From Sulfitobacter sp. D7 (lineage in GTDB: Bacteria; Pseudomonadota; Alphaproteobacteria; Rhodobacterales; Rhodobacteraceae): 64,000 nt of DNA. The position numbers and the translations under genes are program-made. Every line of letters starts with the position of its first letter. The first letter of the stretch is position 1. Positions 53,266 to 64,000 of the stretch are shown here, piece by piece. Location of the stretch: contig NZ_CP020694.1 in assembly GCF_003611275.1 (NCBI RefSeq), forward strand, positions 3,256,001 through 3,320,000, read 5' to 3'. The notes under the pieces were generated by a model. That model made no database searches and was not told the origin of the DNA. It saw nothing but the letters and a program-made list of their open reading frames with translations.

Positions 53266-54407
53266 GTGAAATAATTCCGCAGCACGCGGGTGTAGATGGA
53301 TTTAAGCTGTCCGATATGTTCGACCCGCACATGTTCATCGACTTGGTGCATGGACTGGCCGACCAAACCGAACTCGACCACCGGGCAATGCGCTTTGACA
53401 AAACGCGCGTCCGAGGTGCCGCCGGTGGTCGAGAGTTCCGGCTTCACCCCAGTCTCCGCCTCGACCGCGCCCGAAACCAGATCGGACAGAGCGCCCGGCG
53501 GGGTGATAAAGCTCTCGCCGGAGATCTTGATCTCCACCTCCACCTGTAGGCCGAATTGCTCGGCGATTTTGTGCGCTTCGCCGCGCAGCCAATCGCTGAG
53601 GCTTGCGCCTGAATGGTGGTCGTTGAACCGGATATTCACCGCGCCGCGGCACTGCGCCGGGATCACGTTGGTGGCTTTGTTGCCAGTGTCGACCGTGACA
53701 ACCGCCAGTGTCGACGGATCGAAATGATCGCTGCCCTGATCCAACTCATGGCTGGCCAAACGGTCCATCAGCCGCATCATCGCGGGCAGCGGGTTGTTGG
53801 CCCGGTGCGGATAGGCCGCGTGGCCCTGTTTGCCCGTCACCTTGAAATGCGCGTTCATCGACCCGCGCCGCCCGATCTTGATCATGTCGCCCATGGTTTC
53901 GGGGCAAGTCGGCTCCCCCACAAGGCAGACATCCATCCGCTCGCCGTTCTCGGTCATATAGTCCAACAGCGCCGTGGTCCCGTCGAGCGCGTCGCCCTCT
54001 TCGTCCCCGGTGATCGCCAGCACGATGGAACCATCGGGCGGTGTGTCTTTGACGAAATCAACCGCCGCCGCGACAAAGGCCGCCACGCCGGATTTCATGT
54101 CGGTGGTGCCGCGGCCATACATGATGCCGTCTTTGATCTCGGCTCCGAAGGGGGGCATCGACCAGTCGGCCTCATCCCCGATGGGGACCACATCGGTGTG
54201 ACCGTTAAAGCCGAAAGACTTGGTGTTGCCCTTGTTGCCCCAGCGGGCAAAAAGGTTGCAAATGCCGCCCCGGTCCACGCGCGTACAGTCGAACCCAGCC
54301 GCGCCCAGCACCTCTTCCAGCACTTCCAACGCACCATCGTTGACGGGGGTGACAGAGGCGCAGCGCACCAGTTTTGCGGTGAGATCAACAGGGTCGAGAC
54401 CGGACAT
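53262..54407 (-). CDS. dapE: succinyl-diaminopimelate desuccinylase DapE
   Basis: A 381-residue M20 metallohydrolase of lysine/diaminopimelate synthesis. Metal ligands are in [14 protein letters not shown] and [15 protein letters not shown], and the catalytic Glu pair is in [12 protein letters not shown]. dapD lies 0.8 kb further upstream on the same strand, separated by two small genes, so two consecutive steps of the succinylase route are clustered. Confidence 0.96.
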   Translation of the reverse strand: MSGLDPVDLTAKLVRCASVTPVNDGALEVLEEVLGAAGFDCTRVDRGGICNLFARWGNKGNTKSFGFNGHTDVVPIGDEADWSMPPFGAEIKDGIMYGRGTTDMKSGVAAFVAAAVDFVKDTPPDGSIVLAITGDEEGDALDGTTALLDYMTENGERMDVCLVGEPTCPETMGDMIKIGRRGSMNAHFKVTGKQGHAAYPHRANNPLPAMMRLMDRLASHELDQGSDHFDPSTLAVVTVDTGNKATNVIPAQCRGAVNIRFNDHHSGASLSDWLRGEAHKIAEQFGLQVEVEIKISGESFITPPGALSDLVSGAVEAETGVKPELSTTGGTSDARFVKAHCPVVEFGLVGQSMHQVDEHVRVEHIGQLKSIYTRVLRNYFT

Positions 54408-54508
54408 TTCGGCTCCTATTCAGGGGTTATCGCTTGTCCGGTAACTTGTGTGGGCAAATCGCGCCGATGCCAAGGGGGCGCACTGCAATTCCCCGTGTGG
54501 GACCGTGG

Positions 54509-54847
54509 TCAGTCGAAAAACGGGGTCATTTGGGCGACGATGACCGAGTTTTCCTCTAGTGCGCGCTGCATCAACTCACGCTCTTCGCCGTCGATCTCTT
54601 GGCCCTCGGCCTCGCGCTCTTCCAGCGTGCCATAGCCGGTCACGTCCAGCGGGTTGGTGTCGGCCTGTTTGAGGATCGCCACGGTCTCTCGCACGGCTTC
54701 GGCCTCGTCGATACCAGAGGCGAAACACATCAGCGCGGCCCCGGTGGCCTTGTCGGGCAGGCCATCGCCATCCTTGCGACCGATCTGAACTAAAAGGGTA
54801 AAGACCTGCTGGCGCGAAGGTTTCTTGGTTTTCTTGGGTTCAGACAT
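54509..54847 (-). CDS. conserved hypothetical protein
   Basis: A 112-residue acidic, soluble protein beginning MSEPKKTKKPSRQQVFTLLV, with a Lys-rich first segment and an alpha-helical remainder (GIDEAEAVRETVAILKQAD). I recognise no domain. A symmetric hairpin (AGGGC-x-GCCGA / TCGGC-x-GCCCT, 54852-54879) lies immediately before the ATG and no Shine-Dalgarno sequence is seen. It sits between dapE and the GlsB/YeaQ gene. Confidence 0.75.
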   Translation of the reverse strand: MSEPKKTKKPSRQQVFTLLVQIGRKDGDGLPDKATGAALMCFASGIDEAEAVRETVAILKQADTNPLDVTGYGTLEEREAEGQEIDGEERELMQRALEENSVIVAQMTPFFD

Positions 54848-54935
54848 GATAAGGGCCGCCGATTGCTTTCGGCAGCCCTAACCTTTTCGCTCAGATTTGG
54901 AAAGGGGCCGCGCCCCTGCCCTTAGGTCTTGGCAA

Positions 54936-55190
54936 TCAAGTCTTGCCGCGGACCAACCGTGTGACCCAGATCAGCAGGCAGGCACCGATAATACCGACCA
55001 CCAACTGACCGAACCAACCGCCCAGCGTGCTGCCAACGATCAGCATCAAGAGCCAGTTCGCGACCAAGGCACCAACGATGCCGAGGATGATGTTCATGAT
55101 CAGACCCATGTCCGATTTCATGATTTTTTCTGCGATCCAGCCTGCAAGGCCACCCACGATGATTGCGGCAAACCAACCGATACCCGTCAT
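54936..55190 (-). CDS. GlsB/YeaQ/YmgE family stress-response membrane protein
   Basis: An 84-residue protein with three hydrophobic helices and the Gly-rich, family-typical GWFAAIIVGGLAGWIAEKIM, then MNIILGIVGALVANWLL. The family (transglycosylase-associated proteins) responds to envelope or general stress in other bacteria; the function is undefined. Shadow ORFs overlap it in other frames. Confidence 0.92.
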   Translation of the reverse strand: MTGIGWFAAIIVGGLAGWIAEKIMKSDMGLIMNIILGIVGALVANWLLMLIVGSTLGGWFGQLVVGIIGACLLIWVTRLVRGKT

Positions 55191-55246
55191 GTCGTTAATC
55201 TCCTTTGAATTCAGGTCTCAACGCTATGACGGGGCATTTGGTTCCC

Positions 55247-56074
<828 letters not shown>

Positions 56075-56247
56075 GGGGCAAGTCTCCGAATGATGAAAAG
56101 GCCTTTTGAGGGCTATAGCCTTGCACCGCCAAGGGTGCAATTGCCGGGCGATGAGGGGCGTGGTCATTCTGTGATCAACAATGCATGTTGACCTGAGCGG
56201 CCATCGCGCCACCTGAGCCAAGCCCTAGACCAAGGAAAGACCCGAGG

Positions 56248-57111
56248 ATGACCGAGGAACACCGCCACCCCCTGCGCCGCGCCAATGTTGACCGCGCCAA
56301 GGCCCAAGACGCCCCCGACACGCCGCAAACCCGCGCGCCCGCCTACCGTCTGGCCTTTACCGACGATGACTTCATGTGCCGCGATGAGCTGCGCCCGGTG
56401 CGCCTGCAACTGGAATTGCTCAAGCCCGAACTGCTGCTCGATGCCCACGGCATCCAATCGACCATCGTGCTCTTTGGCGGCGCGCGCATTCCTGCACCAG
56501 CCGAGAAACACACCGCCCGCACCAAAACGTTGGCCGATCTGTCGCGTTTTTATGACGAGACGCGCACCTTTGCCCGGCTGATGACTGAAAAGTCGATGGA
56601 GACCGGCGGCGTGGAGAACGTCATCGTCACCGGCGGTGGGCCGGGTGTGATGGAGGCAGGCAACCGTGGCGCGCTGGACGCGGGCGGCCATTCCATCGGC
56701 CTGAATATCGTGCTGCCGTTTGAGCAGGCGCCCAACGAATATGTCACGCCGGAGCTTTGCTTTAACTTCCACTATTTCGCGATCCGCAAGATGCATTTCC
56801 TGATGCGCGCCCGCGCGATCTGCGTCTTCCCCGGTGGTTTCGGCACCATGGACGAGCTCTTTGAGGCCCTGACGCTGATCCAGACCGGCCGCATGAACCG
56901 CGTGCCCTTCTTGCTGTTTGGGCGCGAGTTCTGGGAAAAAATCATCAATTGGGACGCGCTGGCCGATGCCGGAACGATCTCTGCCGAAGACCTCGACCTG
57001 TTCCGCTTTGTCGAAAGCGCGGATGAGGCGATGGAAGTGATCGAGAATTGGGAGACCGCCCCCGCCCGCGAACATGTGCCGGGCCGGGAAGAGGTCGAAG
57101 ATCACGGCTGA
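56248..57111 (+). CDS. LOG family protein (TIGR00730)
   Basis: A 287-residue Rossmann-like protein with the phosphoribohydrolase motifs GGGPGVMEAGNRGA and PGGFGTMDELFEAL. Family members release free cytokinin-type bases or other nucleobases from nucleoside monophosphates. The N-terminal extension (about 80 residues) is longer than in short LOG proteins and matches the bacterial TIGR00730 group. The substrate is not predictable. Confidence 0.92.
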   Translation: MTEEHRHPLRRANVDRAKAQDAPDTPQTRAPAYRLAFTDDDFMCRDELRPVRLQLELLKPELLLDAHGIQSTIVLFGGARIPAPAEKHTARTKTLADLSRFYDETRTFARLMTEKSMETGGVENVIVTGGGPGVMEAGNRGALDAGGHSIGLNIVLPFEQAPNEYVTPELCFNFHYFAIRKMHFLMRARAICVFPGGFGTMDELFEALTLIQTGRMNRVPFLLFGREFWEKIINWDALADAGTISAEDLDLFRFVESADEAMEVIENWETAPAREHVPGREEVEDHG

Positions 57112-57131
57112 TCGGGCTTTGCCCGGCCCCG

Positions 57132-58097
57132 TCACCGGGTAAAGGTCTGGCCCAAGGCCACTTCGGCCCCTTGGACAATATCGCGCAGGATATCGGCGGC
57201 GGGTTTGACCGCGCCGATCAACCCTGCGACCTCTCCGACAAAGGCGTTGGCAGTGCGGGCGTCGCCCTCTGCCACCGCCGCCTGCCAACGTGGCAACTCC
57301 TGCGCCAGCGCGGCGCGCAGCCCGTCGGGGTCATCATGCCAGCGGTCGGTGAACTCATTGCGCAGCACGCGGCCCGTGTAGCGTTTGGGCCAGTCATAGC
57401 CGCGCATGATGTCGGTCACGGTGCTGCGCAGCGTGTCATCGCCACTGGCCTCAATCGCGGCCTTTAGCATCGCGGGATGCACCAGCGCCTCTTCTGACGC
57501 CCAGAACCGCGAGCCGACGACCACCCCATCGGCCCCCAGCATCAGCGCCGCAGCCAACCCGCGCCCGTCACCCACGCCGCCTGCCGCACAAAGTAACGTG
57601 TCGGGCGCATGGCGGGCGATGTGATCGGCAATTTCGGGCACAAGGGTAAAGGTCGCGCGTTTTTCGCCGTGGCCGCCAGCCTCGGCCCCTTGGGCGACGA
57701 TGATCTCGGCCCCCAGATTGATCGCATGGGCGGCATCGCGCAGGGTTTGCACCTGACAGATCAGCGGCACTTTGGCCGCTCGGATCGCGGGGACGAACTC
57801 TGCCGGATCGCCGAACGAAAGAAAGACCGCTGCCGGGTCGCGGGCAAGTACCTGCTCCAACGCCTGCGGATGCTCCCGCAGTTTCCAAGTGATAAAGCCG
57901 CAGCCGACCGATTGGTTGCCCGCCAGATCTTGCTGCTCAGCGATCCATTCGCCGGAATCGTAGGCCCCGCCGATCATGCCCAAGCCCCCCGCGCTTGAGA
58001 CCGTAGCCGCCAGCCGCCCGCCCGCGGCGAAAGCCATGGGCGCTTGGATGATCGGATGGCTGATCCCCAGCCGTTTGGTCAAACGCGTGGTCAGCAT
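57132..58097 (-). CDS. nitronate monooxygenase family flavoprotein
   Basis: A 321-residue FMN TIM-barrel protein of the 2-nitropropane dioxygenase family. [18 protein letters not shown] at the start, [17 protein letters not shown] with the conserved His in the middle, and [16 protein letters not shown] near residue 190 are typical. It oxidises nitronates or reduces enones. It lies three bases after the GMC oxidoreductase gene, so they share an operon. Confidence 0.92.
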   Translation of the reverse strand: MLTTRLTKRLGISHPIIQAPMAFAAGGRLAATVSSAGGLGMIGGAYDSGEWIAEQQDLAGNQSVGCGFITWKLREHPQALEQVLARDPAAVFLSFGDPAEFVPAIRAAKVPLICQVQTLRDAAHAINLGAEIIVAQGAEAGGHGEKRATFTLVPEIADHIARHAPDTLLCAAGGVGDGRGLAAALMLGADGVVVGSRFWASEEALVHPAMLKAAIEASGDDTLRSTVTDIMRGYDWPKRYTGRVLRNEFTDRWHDDPDGLRAALAQELPRWQAAVAEGDARTANAFVGEVAGLIGAVKPAADILRDIVQGAEVALGQTFTR

Positions 58098-58100
58098 TCC

Positions 58101-59714
58101 CTACCGCCCCGCCAGAATGGCATCAGCGGCCTTTTCGGCGATCATCACCGTCGGCGATGCCGTGTTGCCCGAGACGATCTTGGGCATGATCGAGGCATCA
58201 ATCACCCGCAGTCCCTGCAACCCATGCACCCGCAGATCGGCATCGACCACCGCCATCGGATCACTGCCCATCTTGCAGGTGCCAACGGGGTGAAAGATCG
58301 TCGTGGCAATATCGCGCGCCTTGTCGAGCAGGTCTTCATCGCTCTGCACGACGGGGCCGGGCAAGATTTCCTCGGGCTGATAAGGGTGCAGCGCCTTGGC
58401 CGTCATGATGTGTCGCGCCTGTTTCATGGCCGCGACCGCGACACGCTTGTCGCTCTCGGCGGAAAGATAGTTCAGACGGATGTCGGGCTGCACCGCGCTG
58501 TCGCGGCTGGTCAGATGGCAAGAGCCGATACTCTCGGGCCGCAGGTTGCAGACCGAAACGGTAATCGCCGGGAACGGGTGCAACGGATCGCCCAGCTTGT
58601 CGGTCGACAGGGGCTGCACGTGGTATTCCAGATCGGGCGTCTCCAACGCCGGATCGGACTTTGTGAACATGCCGAACTGGCTGGGCGCCATCGCCAAGGG
58701 GCCGCTGCGCCGCATGAGATATTCCAGACCCATCCGCCCCTTCCCCCAAAGCGAATGGGTCATCGTGTTGAGCGTCTTGGTGTTCTGCACTTTATAGACG
58801 GTGCGGATCTGCAAATGGTCCTGAAGGTTCTCCCCCACGCCGGGCAGTTCATGCAGCGTGGTGATGCCCATGCCGCTCAAAAGCTCGCTCTGCCCGATGC
58901 CCGAGAGTTCGAGGATCTTGGGTGAGTTGATTGCCCCCGCCGACAACAGCACTTCGCCCTCGGCCACGGCCCGCAGGGCGCGGCCTTCGTGGGTAAAGCG
59001 CACGCCGGTCACGCGCTTGCCCTCTAGGATCAGCCCATTGGTATGGGCATGGGTCATCACCCGCAGGTTGGGCCGCTGCATCGCGGGGCGCAGGAAACCG
59101 CGCGCCGTGTTCCAGCGCACACCGCCATGTTGGTTCACCTCGAAAAAGCCCGAGCCTTCGTTATCGCCATCGTTGAAATCGGCGCGCGGTTCGATCCCGA
59201 ACTCCCGCGCGCCCTCCTGCACGGCCTCCAAAATGTCCCACCGCAGGCGCTGTTTGCTGACCTTCCACTCGCCTCCGGCGCTGTGCATGTCATTGCCGCC
59301 CGCGTGGTGATCCTCGGACTTGAGGAAATAGGGCAGCACGTCGTCCCAGCTCCACCCGGCGTTGCCAAGTTGCCGCCAATGGTCATAGTCCGCCGCCTGC
59401 CCGCGCATGTAGATCATGCCGTTGATGGAGCTACAGCCGCCCAGCACCTTGCCGCGCGGGTAGGTCAGAGAGCGCCCGTTCAACCCCGGCTCGGGCGCAG
59501 TTTTCATCATCCAATCGGTGCGCGGATTGCCAATGCAGTAGAGATAGCCCACCGGCACCTTGACCCAGTGGTAGTTGTCATCCCCCCCAGCCTCAAGCAG
59601 CAGGACGTTATTGGCTGGATCAGCACTGAGACGGTTGGCCAAAACACAGCCCGCGGTGCCAGCGCCGACAATGATATAGTCATAGCGACCCTCTAGCTGT
59701 GTCTCGTCGTGCAT
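58101..59714 (-). CDS. GMC family oxidoreductase (choline/alcohol dehydrogenase-like)
   Basis: A 537-residue FAD enzyme. [20 protein letters not shown] binds [24 protein letters not shown] is GMC signature 1, [15 protein letters not shown] signature 2, and the catalytic His is in [12 protein letters not shown]. Relatives include choline dehydrogenase and AlkJ-type alcohol dehydrogenases; no betB or bet regulator is adjacent, so the alcohol substrate is uncertain. Confidence 0.93.
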   Translation of the reverse strand: MHDETQLEGRYDYIIVGAGTAGCVLANRLSADPANNVLLLEAGGDDNYHWVKVPVGYLYCIGNPRTDWMMKTAPEPGLNGRSLTYPRGKVLGGCSSINGMIYMRGQAADYDHWRQLGNAGWSWDDVLPYFLKSEDHHAGGNDMHSAGGEWKVSKQRLRWDILEAVQEGAREFGIEPRADFNDGDNEGSGFFEVNQHGGVRWNTARGFLRPAMQRPNLRVMTHAHTNGLILEGKRVTGVRFTHEGRALRAVAEGEVLLSAGAINSPKILELSGIGQSELLSGMGITTLHELPGVGENLQDHLQIRTVYKVQNTKTLNTMTHSLWGKGRMGLEYLMRRSGPLAMAPSQFGMFTKSDPALETPDLEYHVQPLSTDKLGDPLHPFPAITVSVCNLRPESIGSCHLTSRDSAVQPDIRLNYLSAESDKRVAVAAMKQARHIMTAKALHPYQPEEILPGPVVQSDEDLLDKARDIATTIFHPVGTCKMGSDPMAVVDADLRVHGLQGLRVIDASIMPKIVSGNTASPTVMIAEKAADAILAGR

Positions 59715-59992
59715 GGTGATCTCTCCCGATATTCTGGCCCGCCTCCCCGGCGCGTTATTGGTAGAGCGCCCGGCGACAGGTCACAATCCCTGCCGTAAGT
59801 CGCCCGCCCACCGCGGCATTTGCCGCAAAGCCACATTCCTCGCGCTTTGCCCGCGCAGTGCATCCGTTTGTTGATTTTTTCGGCTCTTAGGTGAATATGG
59901 CCGAACTGGATATATTGCCCCGATGCGTTAGGTTTTGCCTTGGGGTTAAAATTTCGCCGCCTTCTGGTGGCCAGAGACAAGGGTTATAATTA
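59715..59992. other. intergenic region between the GMC gene and the hybrid kinase
   Basis: A 278-base space between divergent starts. It contains a GC-rich imperfect repeat around 59745-59775 and an AT-richer part near 59870-59960 that could hold promoters for both genes. I see no reading frame with family features and no tRNA or known riboswitch. Confidence 0.6.
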
Positions 59993-62900
59993 GTGCGGCG
60001 ACCCGAATTTATACTGTTTCTCGGATGTCTCGCCATCACCTTTGGGGTGTTTCTCTACAGCAATCGCAGCAATGATCTCGCCACCGAACGGGCCTTTGAC
60101 CGGATCGCCGAGGAAAGCCTGCAAAGCCTCGACGCGCGGATGCACACCTATTTGCAGAGCCTCAACGGCATCGCCGCCTTCATGAACGCCTCTGACGAAG
60201 TGACCGCCAGCGATTTCGCGCATTACGTCAATACGCTGGAGATCGACACCTTTCTGCCCGGCATCAACGGCATCGGTTTTGTCGCCCCGGTCGCCCGAGG
60301 GACCGAAGAGGCTTTCATCGAAGAGGTAACCGCCCTCGGGATAGAAGATTTCCGGATCCACCCCAACACCGGCAACGCCGAGAAGATGGTGATCCAATAT
60401 ATCTACCCCCAAGGGCCGAATGCAGAGGCCGTGGGCCTTGATATCAGCTTTAACGAGGACCGCCGCCGCGCCGCCCTGCGGGCCCGCGAGACCAGAGAGC
60501 CGCAACTGACACCGCGCATTCTGCTGGTGCAGGACAAATCCCGTCAGCCCGGTTTTCTGTTGCTACGTCCAGTCTATGCCGCCGGCAACCGTCCGGCGCA
60601 GGATACGGCAGGCTTTATCGGTTGGGTCTATGCGCCCTTTGTCGGTGCAAACCTGCTGAACGCGCTGACCCCGGCTCAGGGGGAGGCCTATGAAATCAAA
60701 GTCTTCGATGGGCTGACCACCGCCCCGGAGAACCGGATTTTCGATAGCACGCCCGAAGGTGTCGAAAGCGGGCATCACAGCATTACCCAAACGATCGAAC
60801 GCTTTGGCCGCCCTTGGACCGTGGTCCATGTCAGCACGATCAGTTTCGACAGCGCCACGCACAGTGCCGTGCCGGAGATCCTGTTGATTTCCGGCATATT
60901 GCTGGCGATCCTTTTCTTCGTCGCCTTCCGCAGCCTGCGCCAGCGCAGCGCGGCCCTGAGCGAGCTTGCCGTGCTGCGCGAACGCCAGATCGACGCCCAT
61001 GAAGAGGAAAACCGCGCCGTCATCGATAACGCTGTGACGCCTGTATTCCTGCTTGACGGCGAGGACCGCGTGCTTTTCGCCAACCAAGCGGCGCTGGTCT
61101 GCTTTGGCTATGGGCATGAGGCGCTCAAGGGGATGGATTTCCGCAATCTCGTCACCGACTTGATCGAAGACCATGACCACGAGCAGGTCAACGCGGCAGG
61201 CAAGACCTGCTTTGGCCAAGACCTGAAGCTTGATCTGCAACGCAACAGTTGGACCACCCATACCGGCGAGCGGCGCGTGACGGCAATCGTGCGCGATCTG
61301 ACCTCGGAACTTGCGGTGCAGGATGAACTGGCGAAGAACAAAGCGCTCTATGACCTCGCCCTCGAAGGCGCGCAGATCGGCGTTTTTGACATCGACCTGC
61401 GCACCGGGAAATCCGAGGTGTCCGACACATGGCGGCGCATTCTGGGGATGGCCGATTTCGAGCGGTTGACCGATCCGCAGGCGGAATTCCTCAAGCGGGT
61501 CCATACCGAAGACCTGCCGCTGCTGAACCAGACCGATCAGGCCTGCATCTCGGGGCAGCAACAACGTTCCGTCACCGAATACCGGCTGAAGATTGGCACC
61601 GGGGAATGGCGCTGGATGCGCTCGGACGCGGTGGTGACCGAACGCGATGCAAACGGCACTGCCTTGCGGATGGTGGGCACCCAGACCGATGTGACCGACA
61701 TCGTCCATGCCCGCAACGCGCTTGAAACCAGCGAGCGGCGGTTTCGGCAGGTGCTGGCAGCGGCCCCCGTGGGCATGGCGATTCTGGGCGAAGGGGGCGT
61801 GTTCAACAGCGTCAACAGCGCGCTTTGCACGCTCTGCGGCTATAGCGAAGAAGAACTGCTGTCGAATACCAAACTGGGCGATCTGATGCCCGAGGGCGAT
61901 TTGCAAAAGCTCTATGGTGAGGTTCGCGGGCTCGTCGATTCGCGCAGTTCACAAAACTATCAGGCCGAATACCGCATCACCCACAAGCTGGGCTTTGAAC
62001 GCTGGGGCCTGTTCAACGTCTCGTGGACCTTTGACAAGAACACGCGCGGCTATGTCTTTATCGTTCAGATCAACGACATCACCGATCAAAAGAAGCTTGA
62101 GCAGATCAAGAGCGAATTCGTCTCGACCGTCAGCCATGAGCTGCGCACGCCGCTGACCTCGATCAAAGGGGCCTTGGGTCTGATCGACACCACGGACAAC
62201 AGCCGCTTCCTGCCGGCGCATATCCGGCTGATCGACATCGCGCGCAGCAATGCCGACCGGCTGTCGCATATCGTGAACGATATTCTGGACCTCGAAAAGA
62301 TTTCGTCGGGCGAGGTGCAGTTCGATTTCCACGATGTCGATCTGAACAAGGTGATCAGCGACTCGGTCAACGAAATGTCGCCCTTCGCGATCACCCACAA
62401 CAACACATTGGGCGTGCAACTGCCCGACAAACCGCTGACGGTTCGGGTGGATGAAAGCCGCACGCGGCAGGTCTTGGCCAATCTTATCTCAAACGCCTGC
62501 AAATATTCCGATGCCGAGAGTGAGGTGCAAATTCGCGCCGAGCGGCTGGGGGACCGGGCGATTGTCTTTATCCAGAACACCGGCCCCGGCGTGCCGGAAA
62601 ACTTCCGCCCGCGCATCTTTCAGGCGTTCTCTCAGGCCGATGGGTCCGACACACGCGCCAAGGGCGGCACCGGGCTGGGGCTGAACATCACCCGGCAGAT
62701 CATCAAACGTCAGGGCGGTACCATCGGATTCGAAAGCATCCCAAAAGGCGTCACCGTCTTTTGGTTCACCTGCCCCATCGCCGAGGCCGAAACCGTGCAA
62801 TCGCCCGCCGCCCCCGCCGCGGAAATCGGGGAGCGGGACACGAAGCTGCGCGTGCTGCATATCGAAGACGATATCGACTTTGCAGAGGTGATCCGCACCG

Positions 62901-63193
62901 GTTTGGACAGCGTGGCAGAGGTGACCAATGTCACCAACCTCGCCCAAGCGCAGAAGTTGATCGGCCAAGAAGAGCTTGATGTGGTGATCCTTGATTGGTC
63001 CCTGCCTGACGGCGATGCCCGCTCTTTGTTAGAGGACATCATCCGTCTGCACCCAGAGGCCAAGATCATCAGCCTATCCGCCGACAACAACCGAGAGCCC
63101 GATCCCCGCGTCGGGATCAACCTTGTCAAATCACGGAGCGGGATCAGCTCGGTGGTCAACTCAATTACGGGAACAACCGCACGCGCATCTTAA
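59993..63193 (+). CDS. CHASE-PAS hybrid histidine kinase with receiver domain
   Basis: A 1066-residue membrane sensor. A membrane helix (6-22), an extracytoplasmic CHASE domain (to about 285), a second helix (295-313), then PAS domains at about 340-440, 445-570 and 580-695. The kinase core has His715 in STVSHELRTPLTSIKGALGL, Asn834, and GGTGLGL near 891-897. A C-terminal receiver follows with phospho-Asp1001 in DVVILDWSLPDGD. The start is a GTG; no strong ribosome site is seen. Target genes are unknown. Confidence 0.92.
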   Translation: MRRPEFILFLGCLAITFGVFLYSNRSNDLATERAFDRIAEESLQSLDARMHTYLQSLNGIAAFMNASDEVTASDFAHYVNTLEIDTFLPGINGIGFVAPVARGTEEAFIEEVTALGIEDFRIHPNTGNAEKMVIQYIYPQGPNAEAVGLDISFNEDRRRAALRARETREPQLTPRILLVQDKSRQPGFLLLRPVYAAGNRPAQDTAGFIGWVYAPFVGANLLNALTPAQGEAYEIKVFDGLTTAPENRIFDSTPEGVESGHHSITQTIERFGRPWTVVHVSTISFDSATHSAVPEILLISGILLAILFFVAFRSLRQRSAALSELAVLRERQIDAHEEENRAVIDNAVTPVFLLDGEDRVLFANQAALVCFGYGHEALKGMDFRNLVTDLIEDHDHEQVNAAGKTCFGQDLKLDLQRNSWTTHTGERRVTAIVRDLTSELAVQDELAKNKALYDLALEGAQIGVFDIDLRTGKSEVSDTWRRILGMADFERLTDPQAEFLKRVHTEDLPLLNQTDQACISGQQQRSVTEYRLKIGTGEWRWMRSDAVVTERDANGTALRMVGTQTDVTDIVHARNALETSERRFRQVLAAAPVGMAILGEGGVFNSVNSALCTLCGYSEEELLSNTKLGDLMPEGDLQKLYGEVRGLVDSRSSQNYQAEYRITHKLGFERWGLFNVSWTFDKNTRGYVFIVQINDITDQKKLEQIKSEFVSTVSHELRTPLTSIKGALGLIDTTDNSRFLPAHIRLIDIARSNADRLSHIVNDILDLEKISSGEVQFDFHDVDLNKVISDSVNEMSPFAITHNNTLGVQLPDKPLTVRVDESRTRQVLANLISNACKYSDAESEVQIRAERLGDRAIVFIQNTGPGVPENFRPRIFQAFSQADGSDTRAKGGTGLGLNITRQIIKRQGGTIGFESIPKGVTVFWFTCPIAEAETVQSPAAPAAEIGERDTKLRVLHIEDDIDFAEVIRTGLDSVAEVTNVTNLAQAQKLIGQEELDVVILDWSLPDGDARSLLEDIIRLHPEAKIISLSADNNREPDPRVGINLVKSRSGISSVVNSITGTTARAS

Positions 63194-63331
63194 CCTGTCG
63201 CACCACGGCGAAGTGACGCTAAAGTGCGACACGCCATATTATTGCCAATATGCTCTGGCATTTTGTTTAAATTACAACGCACATGTCATGCTATAGTTCG
63301 AGCATGTCCGCTTCGGGGCGAGGAATTACGA

Positions 63332-64000
63332 GTGTCTTCAAAGCCATTTACCAAGCGTACCGCCGCCACATTTTTTCTGGGCACTGCCATTTCCGGCAGT
63401 TGGTACACCGCAACCTCCGCGCTTTTCGCGGGTCAAATGGGGGAGGTTATCCCCGTCGTCGGCGCGATCATTCTGGCGGGGCTAACGCCCTTCACCGCGA
63501 ACGCGCTCCAGTCAAGCCCTGAGAGGGGTACTGATAGTTTCGATATGGAACAAAGGCTTAGGGCATTTGATAGCCACGCCATTGTGAATATCGTCGATAC
63601 CGGCGGAATGCTGGAACAGGTTAATGACCGTTTCATCGAACTGACGGGCTATACCCGCGATCAATTGATCGGCCAGCCTGTGTCGATGCTTTACCAAGAT
63701 GAGTTTCGCGAACTTCTGGCAGAAATCCGGGTCACCTTGATGGCCGGCAAGACATGGCAGGGAGAGACCCCGCTGCGCTGCGCCGATGGTCGGGTGATAC
63801 AGACGCAATGCACCGTGATGCCCCTTTTCGACAACAAAGGGGCTTGGGCCGGGTCGATCTCAGCCCGTACCGATGTGACCCACGCCAAAGAGCTTCTGGC
63901 CGAACGCGACACAGCGGAAACGCTTTATGAACTGCGCGATGACATTTGGATCGTCGATGCCGAGACCGAGCGTTTCAGCTATATGAACCGCGTCGCCATG
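63332..64000 (+). CDS. PAS-domain signalling protein, 5' part (partial at window end)
   Basis: The frame is open to the last base (223 codons). A GTG after GAGGAA starts SSKPFTKRTAATFFLGTAI, which has two membrane helices in the first 60 residues, then a PAS domain (about 78-190: VNIVDTGGMLEQVNDRFIEL) and the start of a second PAS (RDDIWIVDAETERFSYMN). It may be a kinase or a diguanylate cyclase/phosphodiesterase; the output domain is outside the window. It follows the hybrid kinase by 138 bases. Confidence 0.85.
   Translation, partial: MSSKPFTKRTAATFFLGTAISGSWYTATSALFAGQMGEVIPVVGAIILAGLTPFTANALQSSPERGTDSFDMEQRLRAFDSHAIVNIVDTGGMLEQVNDRFIELTGYTRDQLIGQPVSMLYQDEFRELLAEIRVTLMAGKTWQGETPLRCADGRVIQTQCTVMPLFDNKGAWAGSISARTDVTHAKELLAERDTAETLYELRDDIWIVDAETERFSYMNRVAM

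Noticed and set aside
59755..59810. tRNA-like ATTGGTAGAGC string
   Set aside because: The T-arm GTTCGA-type segment and a matching acceptor stem are missing, so it is not a tRNA gene.
63283..63522. 79-residue ATG frame after the hybrid kinase
   Set aside because: The overlapping frame from GTG 63332 stays open to the window end and encodes a clear PAS protein; the shorter one is a shadow.

Overview
The window is a GC-rich, densely packed bacterial chromosome segment with many four-base ATGA/GTGA stop-start overlaps. The gene set suggests a marine-type alphaproteobacterium of the Rhodobacterales, probably the roseobacter group: an aerobic (CobG/CobN) cobalamin pathway with CbtA/CbtB and DUF1636 proteins, a short LOV-HWE kinase, a UMF1-type transporter and a potFGHI-type polyamine operon. 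The genus cannot be fixed from sequence alone. I see no prophage, insertion sequence, CRISPR array, rRNA or tRNA.

Layout. 1-4.1 kb: 3' part of polA, a small OmdA-like protein, a glutathione S-transferase, a hydroxypyruvate-isomerase-like protein and a DUF1285 protein. 4.2-10.9 kb: a four-gene MoxR / DUF58 / BatA-DUF4159 / membrane-protein operon in which every junction overlaps. 10.9-15.8 kb: a NicO-type Ni/Co exporter with its DUF1007 partner, yaaA, recQ and yggT, all on the minus strand. 15.9-21.2 kb: thioesterase, UMF1 transporter, murein endopeptidase MepA, a phytase-like esterase, a queuosine-precursor transporter, a structured leader with an unusually strong Shine-Dalgarno sequence, and the ribosome-rescue hydrolase arfB.

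21.2-37.2 kb is the main block, a cobalamin locus. A cobalamin riboswitch on the minus strand precedes cbtB, cbtA, a His-rich membrane-anchored protein, a DUF1636 protein, cobW, cobN, cobG, cobH, cobI and cobJ. After an interval filled by cobK on the opposite strand come cobL, cobE, cobM, cobB, cobA, a second DUF1636 protein and cobF. These enzymes cover most of the route from uroporphyrinogen III to the cobalt-charged corrin. cobS/cobT and the late adenosylation and nucleotide-loop genes are not in the window.

37.3-41.3 kb: a LOV-HWE blue-light histidine kinase divergent from the B12 operon, the NAD-salvage genes pncB and pncA, and trhO (tRNA U34 hydroxylation). 41.3-49.0 kb: a polyamine unit (FAD-dependent amine oxidase, potI, potH, potG and potF-like genes, a divergent GntR regulator and an omega-aminotransferase) with a shared putative operator. 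49-59.7 kb: mltB-type transglycosylase, rnr, a DUF2064 transferase, dapE, a small unknown protein, a GlsB/YeaQ membrane protein, dapD, a LOG-family protein, a nitronate monooxygenase and a GMC oxidoreductase. 59.9-64 kb: a CHASE-PAS hybrid histidine kinase and the start of a second PAS sensor cut by the window end.

The best candidates for undescribed biology are the leader/attenuator-like region in front of arfB (about 20558-20730), the inverted cobK embedded in the B12 operon, and the under-characterised cobalt-handling proteins (two DUF1636 paralogues and the His-rich membrane-anchored protein).
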